64,000 nt of DNA from Roridomyces roridus (Eukaryota; Basidiomycota; Agaricomycetes; Agaricales; Mycenaceae): the NCBI GenBank assembly GCA_029378245.1, contig JARKIF010000037.1, positions 1 through 64,000 of the forward strand, in the 5' to 3' direction. Shown here piece after piece: positions 10,377 to 22,921 of this stretch. The notes beneath the pieces are model-generated. The model ran no database searches, was not told the DNA's origin, and saw only the letters and a list, made by a program, of their open reading frames with translations. Positions within the stretch are counted from its first letter, which is position 1. Each line of letters starts with the position of its first letter. A program made the translations under genes and the position numbers.

Positions 10377-13136
10377 CAGACAAGGATCGATAATGGCCAG
10401 TGCTCAGTTGCCGGCGTTTCGTACCCTCGGTGATTTTTACACTCAGTCGGCTTGCGTGGACAATCCGAGCGCGTCGCCCGGGAATTCAAAGACCGATGAA
10501 TTCAAAAGGGGTCAGTACACATATGTTGTAGAGATACAATCTGACTACTGTCTCGACCGGCACCCGCATACCGAGTCGCAAGCTGTCTTGGTAAGATACA
10601 AATTAATTAGAATGACGAAGCGTGATGGGAGAGGAGACACATACCGTCGTTGTGCTCCTCGGCGTCTCCTCTATTGAAAGGTTGTCGGTGTGGCATGTAT
10701 GGGTTTTTCCGCAGTGAATAACAGTCGTGCATTTGAGCAATACACTCACGGCAAGTGCAGCGATGGAGTATTCGCGGTTAGGGAGCATCCGGGCGGTAGG
10801 TGTCTGACCCAAGCACTTGTCTGTTGAATGAGGCGGGTTTGGGGAGGAGGGACAGAGGGACAGCGGCTGGAATTGGTATGGGATGGGATGAGGCGAGGCG
10901 ACGGCTCACATTAGTCTCTCCCATAGAAGTCAGGCTCGGTAAGTAGAGTTCTGAATAGCCACGCACCAGATTGGTTGCGTCATCCGCGGCATGTTAAATA
11001 CGCTCCCGGCGATGCCACCCGCCTCGGGTAGAGCGTGGTGGGAGCACAGATTGTCGCCGACAGCTAGTGGGAAGTCTGAATGCCGGCGGGCCGGGACCAG
11101 GGTTATGGCAACAGGAAGGCAATGAGGAAAGGGAAAGGTCGATTCAGAGCATCTGGCAGTGTATCGAAAAGGTAAGCCGGTGTCGAAGACACATGAATGA
11201 CGACGCACCTTGTAGGGCTCGCGCAACGTTGCCAGGCCCAGGTCAATCCAGTCTTTGTTTCCACTCCGGACCACTCGAGGGAGTATCCATTTACGACAGA
11301 GAAGGGGGGCATGCCAGTGCTGACTTCGATATGAGGGAGAAGATGGATAGATGGCTGCCGAGTTTGAGTCATGATTAAGATCGACGGTTGCGCACGGACC
11401 AGGCCAGTCGCAACCAAAAGCGACGTAAGACTGGTGCCGAGTGCCCAAAGTACTGCCCGGATTTAGGCTCGGAGTTCAACCACTGGGGCAGTACGGAGCC
11501 AGGAGAAACAAGCAGAAACTGCTCCCAGAGTTTGACAGCACTAACAACAAATAACGACAAGTTCAATGACATCATGCTTGAATTGATACAAAATCCTCGG
11601 TAGAAAATCGATGCCAAGAACGAAGTCCTAAAAGGGTTTAGGACTCGTAATTTCGCTGGAACACTCTCCGTTCATTTCTTCCATTTGCCACTAGTGTTTT
11701 CCATCTGCCGCTTTCACATTGGGCAGGTTTGGGGTTGCATTGTCCGCTCGAGTGTCTAAAATCATGTGGATATGCCCTCGTAGTCCCTACCTTCTTGCCG
11801 GTATTTACGAGGCGTCGGCGGTGGTCTCAGGGTACTTTGACCCACAGCGTTCGAGTCGTCCTATGGGGTCAGGCCCGCATAAACTCTACCCTGAGAGTGA
11901 TTCTGATTTCGGTAGATGTCGAACATCTTTGCTCGTGGCAGACTCGGCCCATCATCTCACTTGTAATTCTTTCTTCATTCACAAAACCCGGTTATGTATC
12001 TCATACGGATGTCACTATGTTGGTTCCACTGGTATTGGGCAGTTCAACATCCAACTGACAATTATCGTGTTTGGCCGGTCAGTACGTATGGGTGGCCCTG
12101 AATTTATTGGGTCCTTCCTCTCTCTCAAGTATCTAATCTCGGTGCGATTGATTTTCAACAAACCACTCATCTACCGTGTCTTCATCCTGTCCGCGAGACT
12201 TCATTGCGGTCCCAATGTCCACTTCATACTTTGGTTTTATTTTACGCCGTGAACTTTGGGCTCAATGTGATATTGGTTCAACATTCTGTGGATGGCCGTT
12301 CACATCGCCCTCTCCCTACCCATTTTCATCCAGATATCCTTTCATTCAGTCTTCTGCACCCCTGGATGTGGCAATATCACTTCACAGCTCAAACTGAAAC
12401 CTCTCAAGGCCAACATCTGACACATGTAATGCATTCTGCATAATCATTAGGTTGCACTTCATATCTGCATCTGCCGAGGTTTAACCCAGGGTTCCTTGCT
12501 GGTGGGGGCTTGTTGCCATTACTTCCTCGTCAAGTCCTCGGTTTGAAATCTGTTTCTACTTCGTCCTTTTGGTGCCAGTCATGTTTCCAGTGTGGTTGAA
12601 CCCATGTGGCAAGTTCAAATCCAGATTGAGGAGCCGCTGATTTGTTGGGTTAGCCGTGGGCGTTGGTGATGCCCTCGTCTGGCGTCTCCGTTTCTTTGGG
12701 TTCATTCTCACGCCTCACCATCGCCCTACGACCTGGAGAGCAGTGGTTCGAGAAGTTGAATCTTCCGCTGCTCCTCCACCCCCAACGAATCTCTGTGGCT
12801 GCCCCAAAATCGAATTCAATTTCCAAACGCAAATGAAGCGCAGAACAAGACTTATAATATTGACTTTGGTTTCAACATGTGGTCGTCCCGGATCGCTGCC
12901 AGTGGAAATCAGAAATTCTGGACAATGAATTTGGGAATGAATTTGGAGTGCACGTTCATATACTTGAATGGAAGCGTTGTTGAGGCGGTCTCCCCGCAGT
13001 AGAATATTAAATCGAGTCCTCTTGTGCACATCCGGTGTGGTCGAGTTTCATGCTGAGTAAAAATGCAACTACATAATGGCACATCCACATATTCATTGAA
13101 CACTTTCGATCTTGCATTTTGTTTAAAAACACAGTA
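10377..13136. other. 2.8 kb without a gene I can name
   Basis: Both strands carry short open frames only. On the minus strand, 11617-10930 has a hydrophobic start (SLNLSLFVVSAVKLWEQFLL) followed by frames that could be exons of a secreted or membrane protein, but I could not chain them convincingly. 11719-12252 on the plus strand is open for 177 codons with no recognisable motif. 12600-13100 is similarly featureless. I see no RNA gene and no clear repeat. Confidence 0.4.
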
Positions 13137-14370
13137 CTACACCGAACTCTCGCTCGTGGTCTTCAACCGCACCGGACCAAAGTCGTGCACATGCACATGC
13201 TCATGCGCGCAGCCCAACCCGACTCGCACATGTATAAGTGTATTTGCTATTCCGGTGACGACGTTGAGATTCTCCAGCGCAATGAATGTCAGGGGAGATC
13301 CGTATAACAGTGTGATCATGGTGAATAGTAGCCACGAGCTGTCGGGGTCTGGTCAGTGTGTTACACATGTACGGAACGGGAGTTGATGGTACGTCTGCAG
13401 CGCTGCGCTCTCGACTAGGATTGAGAGGAACCACTGAAGAATTGGGCGCGTCTTAGAAAGGATGTCGGCTGCAGACCGAGTGAAATCCACGTACCGTCAG
13501 GCGAGACTCGGACGAGTGTTTACTTCTTGAAACTTTCCAAATGATGCATCCTACAGCCATCGGCGTCAGCGTCGACGCGGACAATGAATGGGTGGAGAAT
13601 CAAATACCGGTGCTATACAAGTTTCCTCTGGCCAGAAGGTCAGTCTGTCGGCAGCTCCTTGAATTTGAAACTGAACGATGCGCACAAGAGGTTGAGAGTA
13701 AAACCGGTAGTTTCCCAGGGCAAGGAGTTTTGGGGGAAGAGCCTGCCACGGAGTCTCGCCAACTCCACCAGCGAACCAGCAAATGCGACTAAAACCAAGT
13801 CAGTGGGAGGGAAAACATGGAGTTCAGCGTACCAGTAAAACCAATCAAAGCAAGGACAGGGAATATGACAACATTTCGAGATCGTCCCCATATTATCCAC
13901 AGTCGATAAATCTGGTCGCGTTTGTTGAGTGTCTTTCATTGGAAATCCAGTCGACGTACGACAAGAGCATCCCCTACCAGGACGCTGACACAGGTGACAA
14001 TCTCTTTTCCTATCTCCGTTGGCTCGACGAGATCTTGGTAGAATGCCGCTTCCGTCGCGATGGTCCCGAGACCAATGAAGGTCAAGAACACTTGATGGAC
14101 CACAATTGCCCAGTACTGCACATACGTCAGTTGGAACTAGTGGTCTGAGTTGACCGCACGCACCACCGTCACCAAACAGAAAAGCACCGCAACCGCGACA
14201 AACGGCGGCGAAGCGAAATTTCGTCGGATCGTGTGAGTCGTCCCTGCGAGAGTGCGTCGCATAGCGAGGAAGTAGATCGTCGCCAGGAAGAGGAGCACCA
14301 GGAAGCCGTATAGGAAGCTTTGGAAGACCACGTTCGATAGGTTTGCTGAAACGATTTGAATGTCCTGCAT
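13137..14370 (-). CDS. Seven-transmembrane protein of a fungal (agaricomycete) family
   Basis: Multi-exon minus-strand gene. Exon 1 (14370-14164) starts MQDIQIVSANLS and carries two helices. Exon 2 (14115-13960) has a helix and AAFYQDLVEPTEIGKEIV leading to LVGDALV. Exon 3 begins at 13911 with IYRLWIIWGRSRNVVIFP, the typical junction of this family. The later exons hold VESAALQTSW and, from 13338 to 13137, GIANTLIHVRVGLG near the C-terminus. Introns 1 and 2 are about 48 bp with GTGCGT and GTACGT donors. I could not place the splice sites between 13800 and 13500 with confidence, so one lesion there is possible. The pattern matches integral membrane proteins common in mushrooms; their function is not known to me. 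Confidence 0.6.
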
Positions 14371-15990
14371 CCTTGGAGAAAGAAATTGGTGGAAGGGAAG
14401 GGGAAGCAGAGTCCGAATGGTAGTGGTAGGGTTATATGGTTCGAGGGAATCATGATCGGGCGCACGCACACAGGCTGACAGTGGGAAGCTGGTCGTTCAA
14501 TCTTTGACCGATGATAGATTGAGCGTCCGCATCATCTTCCCCATACAAAAGTCGACAGTTTTCGATGAGAACAAACCAGAAGCTTGATTGCGGTTGCCAA
14601 AAACCTCGAAGTTCTATACTTTCAGACACGCTAAGATTGGCTGCATATGCTTGGACCGGAGGTGTGGACTCGGTCGAGTTGCTCACCGTAGACAGGCTAG
14701 CGATACTTATACAGAGTTGAAATTAGGACCAGCGATCAAGGAGACAGAAGTTGAGCGCTGTTTCGGCGAGACAAAGGAAATGGCAAGATGATGAGGCAAT
14801 TATGGGCTTGCTCACCAGAGGGTACTGACGGCAAGTCAAAGAACCCGACAGTAGGGCAACTGGGAAAGTTGCCTTTCCGACCAGAAAATACAAGGTGTAT
14901 TCAGACATACAAAGAATGTCTGCAGAGTTGACCCTTGAGGAAGCCTGAAAGTGCGCACCGATTTGGCAATGGCCAGGGCCCAGTAGGCTGAGGTGAGAGC
15001 TCGCTCAGAGGCCTGGGGAGGACTCAGGAGTGGTGATAAGCCTGGGGAATTTGCGCGGTTAAATTCGCGGCTTATGGTCTAATCCACTCACTTTCAAAGC
15101 TTTATTCTGTACTCGGCAGAGGCAGATGGTCATGGGTACATGTGACATTTGGTGGGATGAATCCTACCTTGATTGTCCCCACAGCCACCAAATCGGGCCG
15201 AAGGTCCTGACACATATCATCATCATTGCCTAGTCGGCAAGTTCTCACGGTTGGGAGCCGAGCTTGAACTCTCCGTAGCCCACTGTTGAACAATCCTTAC
15301 CAAAAATCCCATTTTGATTGAAAGGCTGCGAGTGGGAAGGTTGTTACCGAGTCGTCGAGAATTTAGAATGATGTGATGCCGATCACATCAAGTGTTGCCG
15401 AAGTGCACACATCAATCTGGTGTCCACGGATCATCGGCTGATGGGAGATCAAATACTGATCGCCCGCATGGCATCCTTTCGGAGTGGGCACTGCGCTCTG
15501 GATTAGAGTTGTGTTGCACACATTTGCTCAAGGATTTGATTCTGAGATGTTGAGGGCGTATCAAAGGGTTCGGCTGCAGGGAGACAGTTTGATTAGACAT
15601 AGAAGGCGCGTCGGCATCAAGCCGTGCATCTGGCCTCGGTCTAGAAGGTCCAGACCTTCTCACAGGGTATTCTCACTAATTGTAGAAAGTACATGGAGAA
15701 GGGCCCGAGGGCCCTAATGCCTATTTTAGTATATTTGTATTTGTAGTGTTAAGTCCGAGGACGTCAGCGTGGGAAGGCAACTGATTCCTTCCCAAACTGC
15801 ACGTCCTCTATTGAATATAGCGGTTTCGTGTTCACGGGCGGTGAATTTAAGTTAACCTTTACACTAATGGTGTGCGGGCACGAAAGCACACCATTGATTG
15901 GTTGTCAATGGCGGAATTGGAAATTCATTGTTCTCCGCTTCGCATTGAACACAGGCTTTCATTGACTTCCACGCGAGATCAGCGCTCAGG
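14371..15990. other. Intergenic stretch without a recognised gene
   Basis: Short frames on both strands show no motif. A strong hairpin lies at 15866-15895. A run GGGCCCGAGGGCCC lies at about 15701. Nothing else was seen. Confidence 0.5.
15866..15895. repeat. Perfect 10-bp hairpin
   Basis: AATGGTGTGC at 15866-15875 is the exact reverse complement of GCACACCATT at 15886-15895, with a 10-nt loop. It lies about 95 bp upstream of the F-box/LRR-like fragment. It may be the remnant of a small transposon or a structure in a transcript. Confidence 0.7.
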
Positions 15991-16419
15991 TTGCGCCGTC
16001 TGCGTCTCCATGTGGCCCAGTTTTTCAACCAAGTGGACAAGATGATCGCAGTTCTTGAGATGTTCCCCGAGCTGGACGCGTTGGAACTGCGTTGGATGAC
16101 GTATGGTGGACAGTCTGTATTTCACAATAACGCAGTTATTCCCTTGCTGCAACGGATGTACATGCACTCTGGCAACAATCAAGTGTTGGTGCCGCAGTTG
16201 CGCACAATCCAGATCGACGAATCTCACCGATGCGTTGATATGCTCAAGTCTCGCTGCGGGCCTGCATCGTCTTCCGTGCTGGAAACTGTGGTTCTGTATT
16301 TTCACCACGGATTGGATTGGGAATCGGGCTCCGAATCGGAGGATGAAGAAGATTTCAGCGAAGATACGGAGTACTTATCTCATGGAAAGTATGGACTACT
16401 ATGGAGGCGACACCTTTGA
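15991..16419 (+). pseudogene. LRR/F-box-like C-terminal fragment
   Basis: An open frame of 142 codons reads like the leucine-rich part of an agaricomycete F-box protein: LEMFPELDALELRWM, VPQLRTIQI, then a block resembling LKSRCG...LETVVLYF, which commonly ends such repeats, and an acidic tail (ESGSESEDEEDFSEDTE). No F-box is visible upstream. The frame overlaps the next gene's first exon in another frame, and the acidic style continues there, so a frameshift may have split one original gene. I treat it as a fragment. Confidence 0.45.
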
Positions 16420-17351
16420 TGGGTCAGATTCCGAATCCTCGAGCCAGTCGAGTGGACCGGATGAGGATGAGGAGGAGGGAGAGGTAGACGAGGGCTCAGG
16501 GCTCGGATGCAGAGGAGTTTTGATTCAGTCAATGAAGCAAGAACGAGAGCACGTCTTTGTCCGGTGCATCGAGCCGCTGACCGTGCCGTCCCAATCGATC
16601 AGTACCGGCATATCAACGGCTCAGGGCGCCCATCACGAGACTGTGCAGCTGGCACCACTCTTGCACCTCACCACCATGGCCAGCCGCTGGCCCGTGTTCA
16701 TCACCGCGAAGAACGTTCCACTCAAGGTGCGTCAGATCCCAGTGAAAGTAACCCAATTCACTGCGAAGGAATACTTAGGCACTAAACCGGGCCCTTCTCC
16801 TGATCCAAGACTTTGAATTCAGTGGCTACCCCGAAGACAGCCGATGGCTCCTCCTGCACTCTAAAACCCTTCCATCCTCCCGGCCCTCAGCTACCACACC
16901 CCCAATAACGGAGTTGCCAGCGAACGACTTCGCATCCAGCAACCGTATATCGGAATCACTCGCAAAGATCAACGCCTTCATCCGCGCAAAGGAGACGGCA
17001 TTGGAAGCGCTCGACATCTCTCCGTACACCTGGCTCGTCATCGACGAAAAGGGATTCGATACCGGGACCTGTCTCGTCTGCGAGCGATTCTACGACCCCA
17101 CAGAGGACGAGGAGGGCAACCCCATAGGCTACACGGACGTCTTCCGTGCTTGTCGAGCCCCGTTCGAAAAGGCGTGGGGTATGACTGCGAATTTGGATAT
17201 TGCGAATATGGGATTTGAAGATTATGTGGATGAGGAGAAGGGTGAGGATGAAGACGGTGTTTGGACGTGGTCGTTTCCGGGCGGGGTCGAGCAGAGCGAT
17301 GAGAGGGATAATGCGCTGACGGCGTTGAGGGATGGTGGGTTTATCGATTGA
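16382..17351 (+). CDS. Hypothetical acidic protein, two exons
   Basis: Exons 16382-16726 and 16779-17351 join in frame across a 52-bp intron (GTGCGT donor, TTAG acceptor), giving 305 residues. The start chosen is the ATG of MESMDYYGGD; it could instead lie upstream if the preceding fragment belongs to the same gene. Residues about 10-45 are very acidic (GPDEDEEEGEVDEG). The second exon contains LNRALLLIQDFEFSGYPEDSRW and a region with CLVCERFYDPTEDEEGN. I do not recognise the family, and no signal peptide or membrane segment is evident. The clean splice and long second exon favour a real gene. Confidence 0.5.
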
Positions 17352-17834
17352 GTACTGTCTGTTCAGCATGAGAGTACTTAAAGCCTGTCACTTCGTTCGA
17401 TTCGGGGTATGTCATAGAAGATACACGACGCGTGCCGAATTTTTGGGTAGGAGTCAAAGCAAGCACAGTGAGTCGGCACGCAGAATAAACTATCAACATC
17501 GATCGAGAGTTAACCCCAGAGAAAGCGTAGATACTGGCGTTCAGCAATTGACCGAAGCATGTCACCTCGTTCGATCCGGGGGCATGTCATTCCTCCGGAG
17601 CTAGGGAGCTTTTTGTGTTGCGGCCCGAAGTTCAGCAGGTCAGCCTGCTCCCGGTGATTCCACACGAAGAATATGCAGATACAAAACACCACCCTCGTCC
17701 CCGTAAATCCCATTGAAAGATACAAACGCAGATACAGAAAGAGAACCCATCTACTAGTCGTACAAGGAAGACCCAAGGAAAAATGAAGATACACAGTTTA
17801 AGATTAAGAAATAAGAATAAAGCTCGCCCACCCC
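17352..17834. other. Intergenic with a diverged direct repeat
   Basis: Two copies of a segment of about 35 bp, resembling TGTCACTTCGTTCGATTCGG followed by GG-TATGTCAT, lie at about 17384 and 17556. This is the shared downstream region of the plus-strand gene on the left and the minus-strand zinc-finger gene on the right. Confidence 0.45.
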
Positions 17835-18863
17835 TCAAGCGGAAGCGTAGACACCATCCCACTCGACCTGGAACTCCTCCTCCGGCGTCGGGGCACAAGG
17901 ATGCGAAGGACCCATCGTCCACGGAAGACTCTCATACATGTACGGGGGCTCGGGTTCAAGTTCCGAGAGCGAGGAGGAGGGAGGGGAGGGCCACCAGCCT
18001 GCATACGAGGCGTCGACGAATTCGGGCGTGAAGACTGCCTGTTCGGCGGCGGGGTAGAGCGTCGCCGGGGCATCGACGTCGGGGGTAGGAGTCGGGGATT
18101 GTGGTGGAAGACAGATGAGGTCGTCGAGCCAAGACTCCCAAGAGGAAGTGGCGGAGGAGGGGGAGAGTGATGGCGGGAAGTAATCCGCGAAAGCATCGAG
18201 CGGGAGGTTATCCACGTCGATGCCCATGTCCATCGAGAAATGTGGGGGGGATGGAGACTCGAAAGATTCCATGTCGGTGGAAGGGAATGACCAGGGGCTC
18301 AGGACACTAGGCGACCGCGACTTGCGGCGAGGGGCGCTGTAGGCCTTGTACTGGTGCACATCGCGCATATGTTTGTACAAGGTCGACGGATCAGCGGTCC
18401 TGAACTGGCCACACGGGCAGACGTGCGGTTTCTCGCCAGTGCTACAAGAGATCTGTCAGCCTCGCAGAGGGGGGATGGAGGGGAAGAAGACGCACTGTCT
18501 CGCATTTATATGCGTCTCCAAATTCGACTTTTGCAAAGTCTCGAAGCGGCAGCCGGGGACGTCGCATTTGAAGATCCTTTAAACGCGTTCAGTCATCAAG
18601 AGCCACGAGAAGAGTGGTAGCAAATCACTTGAGGTGCTTCTCCTCAGGTGAGAGGTGGGTATTCATGTGCCGCTTCAGGTCGAACGGACGAGTATAGCTC
18701 CAGGGACAACCGACGGAGGAGCATTGAAACTCGCGCGGCGGGTACGGAGGGCGCTTGCCACTCTGAAAGGAATGAATCAGCGTCATTTCCGAGATGGGAT
18801 ATAAAGACTTACGACAGGCGCTTTACGCGGGCGGAGGGTAGAGGTGGTAGCCACTCGAGGCAT
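17835..18863 (-). CDS. C2H2 zinc-finger transcription factor
   Basis: Four exons (18863-18813, 18762-18629, 18576-18496, 18441-17835) splice to 290 residues with every phase consistent. Donors are GTAAGT, GTGATT and GTGCGT, and the introns are 50-54 bp. Zinc-finger motifs are: exon 2, CSSVGCPWSYTRPFDLKRHMNTH; exon 3, CDVPGCRFETLQKSNLETHINARH; exon 4, HTGEKPHVC followed by CGQFRTADPSTLYKHMRDVH. Each finger is thus roughly encoded on its own exon, and the HTGEKP linker is split by intron 3. A basic stretch (APRRKSRS) follows and may be a nuclear localisation signal. The C-terminal half is rich in Ser, Pro and acidic residues with SSSLSELEPEPPYMYESLPW, a plausible activation region. DNA binding in the nucleus is expected; targets are unknown. 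Confidence 0.88.
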
Positions 18864-19044
18864 GACGATGATATCGGTATATCGGAGGGGGCGGGAGGAG
18901 CTGAGCGTTGCTTTGGGGGAGCGGGGGGCTTCCAAGCGTGTCTCCCATCGCCCCAATCCGCCCTCGCTTTATAGCAGAAAAAAATATAGGCGAGGGCTGA
19001 TGGATTGGTTGGGAGAAATACCATGCACTGTGGTTGTCAAACCC

Positions 19045-20281
19045 CCTGGAATTCAGGTACTCGCATCCTGACTTTCAGCATTCAGTCTCTTTTGACCTGA
19101 AATTGGTTTCAGGTACTTGGGATTTCAGGGAGTTTTTTCAGGTATCTCTCGGGGCTGAGTTGGACATTGTGAAAGTCAGCATTTTTCAACGTGAATTGTA
19201 CAGGGAAATTTTTGAGAGATTGTACTTATGCAAAGTCATTTATTCTTTCCCACCCCTACTTAATGAAGGTACGGTTGAAGATGGTAATCCATATGTAGTG
19301 CTCAGCAGTGAGTCGACAATGACCGGTTGGTTGGTGGAGTCCTCTGCACGTGCCGCCGATGCCGGTTCCGAATTGAATTGTGGAGCTGGTGACGTCAGGC
19401 TTGCTCATCCTCTCACTCTCCACCCACCACCACCGTCCACCATCTCCTCCGTCCCGCCTCGCTTTCTCCCCATCCTGCCAACCCGGCCAACCTTACTCTC
19501 TCTGGTGTTGTACATCTTCTCTCGCTCTTGGGTACCCAACCCGGCTCGGGCTGTGCGTTCTCATACGCTCCACTCACTCCATCGCTTAGCACTCCACAGC
19601 CAATATAAAGCTGCCTTGGGATGCTCGACGCCCCCAAACTTCCCCCATTCCCTCACCCTAGTTATGTGCTGCCCGCTTGACCCCTCGACGAGACTTATTA
19701 GGTGCGTTCTCGGACACATCTTGACTGCCCAACACTCACCTTGGACCGTATAGCCTGCATACGGACCAGTCCTCCCATGCCAGTCCCATTGTCCGGCTAC
19801 ACCAGATGACTCGCTACCAGCTCGGCTGTGAATAGTCTTTGGGTGTGTCACGCGCCGTATCATTCATTCATCTCACTGACTTCTTTTGGCAGTCCTGTCC
19901 AATCAGTGGATGCTGTTTGTCGTGGTGAGTTGTCCACTCCCCGCGCGGACTGACCTCCTTGCTAGAAGCACGGGTTGATGACCGACGAGGAACTGAACGG
20001 TGCCCAGTAGTAGACAGCCATGTATTTCCATATCAATCATACAGAATTTCACTACCTTTTTGTGTGTTATTCCCCCCTGCCCAATACCTGAAGATGTGGC
20101 ATATTCAGCTTGATATTGACCGGAAGTCAGGTCAAAACACCCTGAATCCGACCCCTGGAATGTTTCCTTTAATACCTGAAAACCGGCACCCTGAAATTTG
20201 AAATGTTCTACTGGAATCCAGGTAGTTATCTACCTGAAATCCAGGTCTCCAGCATACTGAAATCACTACCTGGAATCCAGG
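19045..20281. mobile_element. Possible inverted-repeat element rich in CTGGAATCCAGG motifs
   Basis: The left end reads CCTGGAATTCAGGTA and the right end CCTGGAATCCAGG, near inverted copies of each other. Within 150-200 bp of each end the motif (A)CCTGAAATCCAGGT and relatives recur many times: left at about 19045, 19100, 19114, 19130; right at about 20090, 20145, 20175, 20210, 20236, 20268. Subterminal repetition of a short palindrome flanking an unrelated centre is typical of non-autonomous DNA transposons. No target duplication was found, so the limits are approximate. The interior (CT-rich at 19420-19560) has no recognisable gene. Confidence 0.45.
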
Positions 20282-20289
20282 TTGTTGGC

Positions 20290-21740
20290 GGACCACAGTG
20301 ATGAAAGTCAAGTGTTTGGAGCGATTTGGCGAGTGGCGGCCCATGCGCAGCTAAGCGGATTGGATTGGTGGGAAAGAGCCGTGTATGGAAGGTGTTGAGG
20401 GTGTCTCCATGTGGTCGAGTGGCTCAGGGAACGGAGGACAAAGAGGTTCCCCGGGAACAGTGGGTGATGGGAGATGGCATATCAGTGCGCGTGTTTTTTT
20501 CAAGGCTGTGTCGGCGGAGGGTGACGGGGGGACAATGGGACGACGAGGGAGGGCTGGGAGAGTCAGATACGCGGTATAGATAAGTCGAGTTGCGATCCGC
20601 TCACACCGAGGTCGCCATCTGAAAAACACGACAAATCCATCGCTTTAACCGGCTCTTGCTGCGGGAGAACACGGTCGATGGAGACTTTTTTAAGGGCCTT
20701 CACAAGTTACTGCGGTGTTCAGGAGCTCGATGGACCCAGGAGAGGCCGCGACGCCAGCGATGGTGAGCGTTGAGGGTAAGCATCGTCACGCGTGATGATA
20801 CGTGACACTCGTGACATGTAACGCTGCAAATCTTTGCTTTCGCCGTCCACCACTGGATTTGGTCCGCGCCTACTCGACCTACGCGCTTCTACAACGCCCA
20901 AGATACATAGCGATACCCCATCACCTCGAGAAGCAGTGTGGTCACTGGCGGCTGCTCCAGACCCTATTCAACATCTGGCGCCGAGGTTCTCCGAGTCCAG
21001 TGGACTCATGAGCACCCCTCATCTGGCGCTCCACCTGGGTCCCTGGGATATATGGCAGCAAACATGGCAAGCAGAAGTACGAAAAAAAGTGGCCGTGGTG
21101 TGCCTGAATGCCCGAGCCCGAATCGAACGGAACGCGCTGCCAATCCAGGATCTACTATGCGCAGGGATGAGCTACGACAATGGTATGAGGTTCCGAACAC
21201 CGAATTTGCACTTCAACCAGCTCCTGGGCCCCTTCCTCCCCTCTGCACAACCGGTGTCATTTCCCCAACCCGCCTACTCGAAGGACGACATCATGCACGA
21301 TCAAGACCGATTTCTCCCAGTAGACAACCTCCCAGACGTTCTGTAGCTTACGACGCCTCCGCCGTGACATCTGCCTGAGGAATCCGGGAAAGATCCGTGT
21401 GAAATTCATGTCAGCCGTTCTTGCGGATCAGCAGATTCTGTGATATCCACGCCGGCAGCATGAATCTAGCTCCACCGGGATGGCCGGCACGTTTCGACTT
21501 TGCTTGGAACGGCTTGTTTCTCACCTCAACAAGAATCTAGAACTATACCTACGTCCCGCAGCGACTGCCTCAAGCCCAAGTCTCTTTGTGGAATTATGTG
21601 CTTGTAAGTATCCACATGGCAGGGCATGTCATGATTTGATTCTGGGTGTCATTGGTGGGTGATTCGTTGTGACGGTGCCAACGGAAAGCCTTCCATCCAG
21701 GCCACACAGCAGGGAAGGTCAAGTCACACGGCTCTTGCAA
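20290..21740. other. No recognised gene
   Basis: The longest frames (20834-21346 plus, 20938-21378 plus, 20351-20629 minus) show no motif, signal peptide or plausible splice pattern. Confidence 0.4.
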
Positions 21741-21751
21741 AGATCATAGTG

Positions 21752-21995
21752 CTGTACCGGTGTGTATGGTAGCGACGGGCGCAGGGTGCGTTACAGTTCC
21801 CTTCGGCGATAAGTGAGCAACGCACTGCCACATTTGGGTGATCACCTGCCATAAAAGGCAATTCTCGGCGGCGCAGGCCCGAAACTTTGATGGGAAAGGC
21901 CTTTTGGGGACGGTGTTCACGCGTTACGCTGCAATTTAGGCAACATTTTTGGGCCGCGTTATGCGTTACGGTTGCTACCATACACGCCGGTACAG
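21752..21995. mobile_element. MITE-like element, 244 bp
   Basis: The two ends are inverted copies over about 25 bp with two mismatches: both begin CTGTACCGG and continue GTGTATGGTAGC. The interior has paired GCGTTACG/CGTAACGC motifs (GTGCGTTAC near 21786; ATGCGTTACGG near 21961). No clear target duplication could be read, so the superfamily is undecided. Confidence 0.6.
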
Positions 21996-22402
21996 TACAG
22001 CTACAGCTGAATAATTACAACTGATGGCGTACCGCGCCGTGTATTTATTTTGGGCGCGGGTACTTATGTATCGCATGCTATCGCAGGTGCCAGGTGCGCG
22101 GTGTCCCTACTCGTTCAAGACAGCAACGACGCTCTCTGCAGCGTCCCTGGTCAGTACGAGCCATTTTCAACGCCATTCCGAAAGGTACGCATCATCTGAT
22201 CCATCAATCACACGATGAGACGACGGTCTACGATTCGTCCCAAGCGTAACCGTATGAGAAACCCCGAGGAAAAATCCCAGGCCGTGCGTCCTCCCCCAAG
22301 CTTCCGAATGCGCTTTTGATTGGTTTGCCGGGTAGCCTGGGTACTCGATCGGCGAGCCGCTCGAAGGGTTCGGCGTCGGCGTCGTCCTGCGCTCGGAGAA
22401 TC

Positions 22403-22921
22403 ACTGCATTCCGCGACCGCAAAGCTATTTCTAGCAGTACTGACATGTGCCGACCCCATTAGGCACATCAATTTTGGCTGTGCCTAAGCAAGAAAATCAG
22501 AACTGTGCCTGGCTTAGCCGACTCTGTGCCTACGATGTGCCTACATTGCCCGCCATTTTCGCTCTCCCCGTTGACTACCACGCATTCACACGCCCTGGGG
22601 CGGAAAATCGTGTCGGCTGTTGGTTGCCATGATGACCCAGAGGTGAGATTCCAAAATAAATGGCTTGAATCGCGCCGGTGTTGCCGGTGGGCCTTAAATC
22701 CGCTGGCAGCGCCAAAATTGACAGCTGCGAGAGTTTGCTTGCTGTAAACCGAATCTAACCGGACCTTTGATGTATTCGAGGGCTCGGGGGACCTCCAGAA
22801 CAAGTTCCCGACCTCGTTGAGCCCCCTCAGAGGTCAGATTAACATGAAAAATAGACAAGTTTGCCTAACTGAGCCTATCCCCATAGGCACAGTCTGTGCC
22901 TACACCCCGGCGGAATGCAGT
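22403..22921. mobile_element. CACTA-like non-autonomous transposon, 519-521 bp
   Basis: The ends CACTGCATTCCGC and GCGGAATGCAGTG are exact inverted repeats. They split an oxidoreductase exon whose uninterrupted form (CTCGGAGAATCCAGA) is present at 39772-39786. The insertion duplicates AAT (22399-22401 and 22923-22925) if the termini are CACTG...CAGTG, or GAATC if they start one base in. Inside, TGTGCCTA/TAGGCACA repeats occur near both ends. CACTG termini, a 3-bp duplication and subterminal repeats fit the CACTA (EnSpm) superfamily. There is no transposase. Confidence 0.85.

Noticed and set aside
16103..16381. Cysteine-rich plus-strand frame upstream of the acidic protein
   Set aside because: It overlaps the LRR-like fragment in another frame, and that frame has the more protein-like sequence.
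21100..21200. Minus-strand GTTCGATTCGGGC suggested a tRNA, also seen near 36190 and similar near 28150
   Set aside because: At most four T-stem pairs with wobble and no matching acceptor stem; likely chance.
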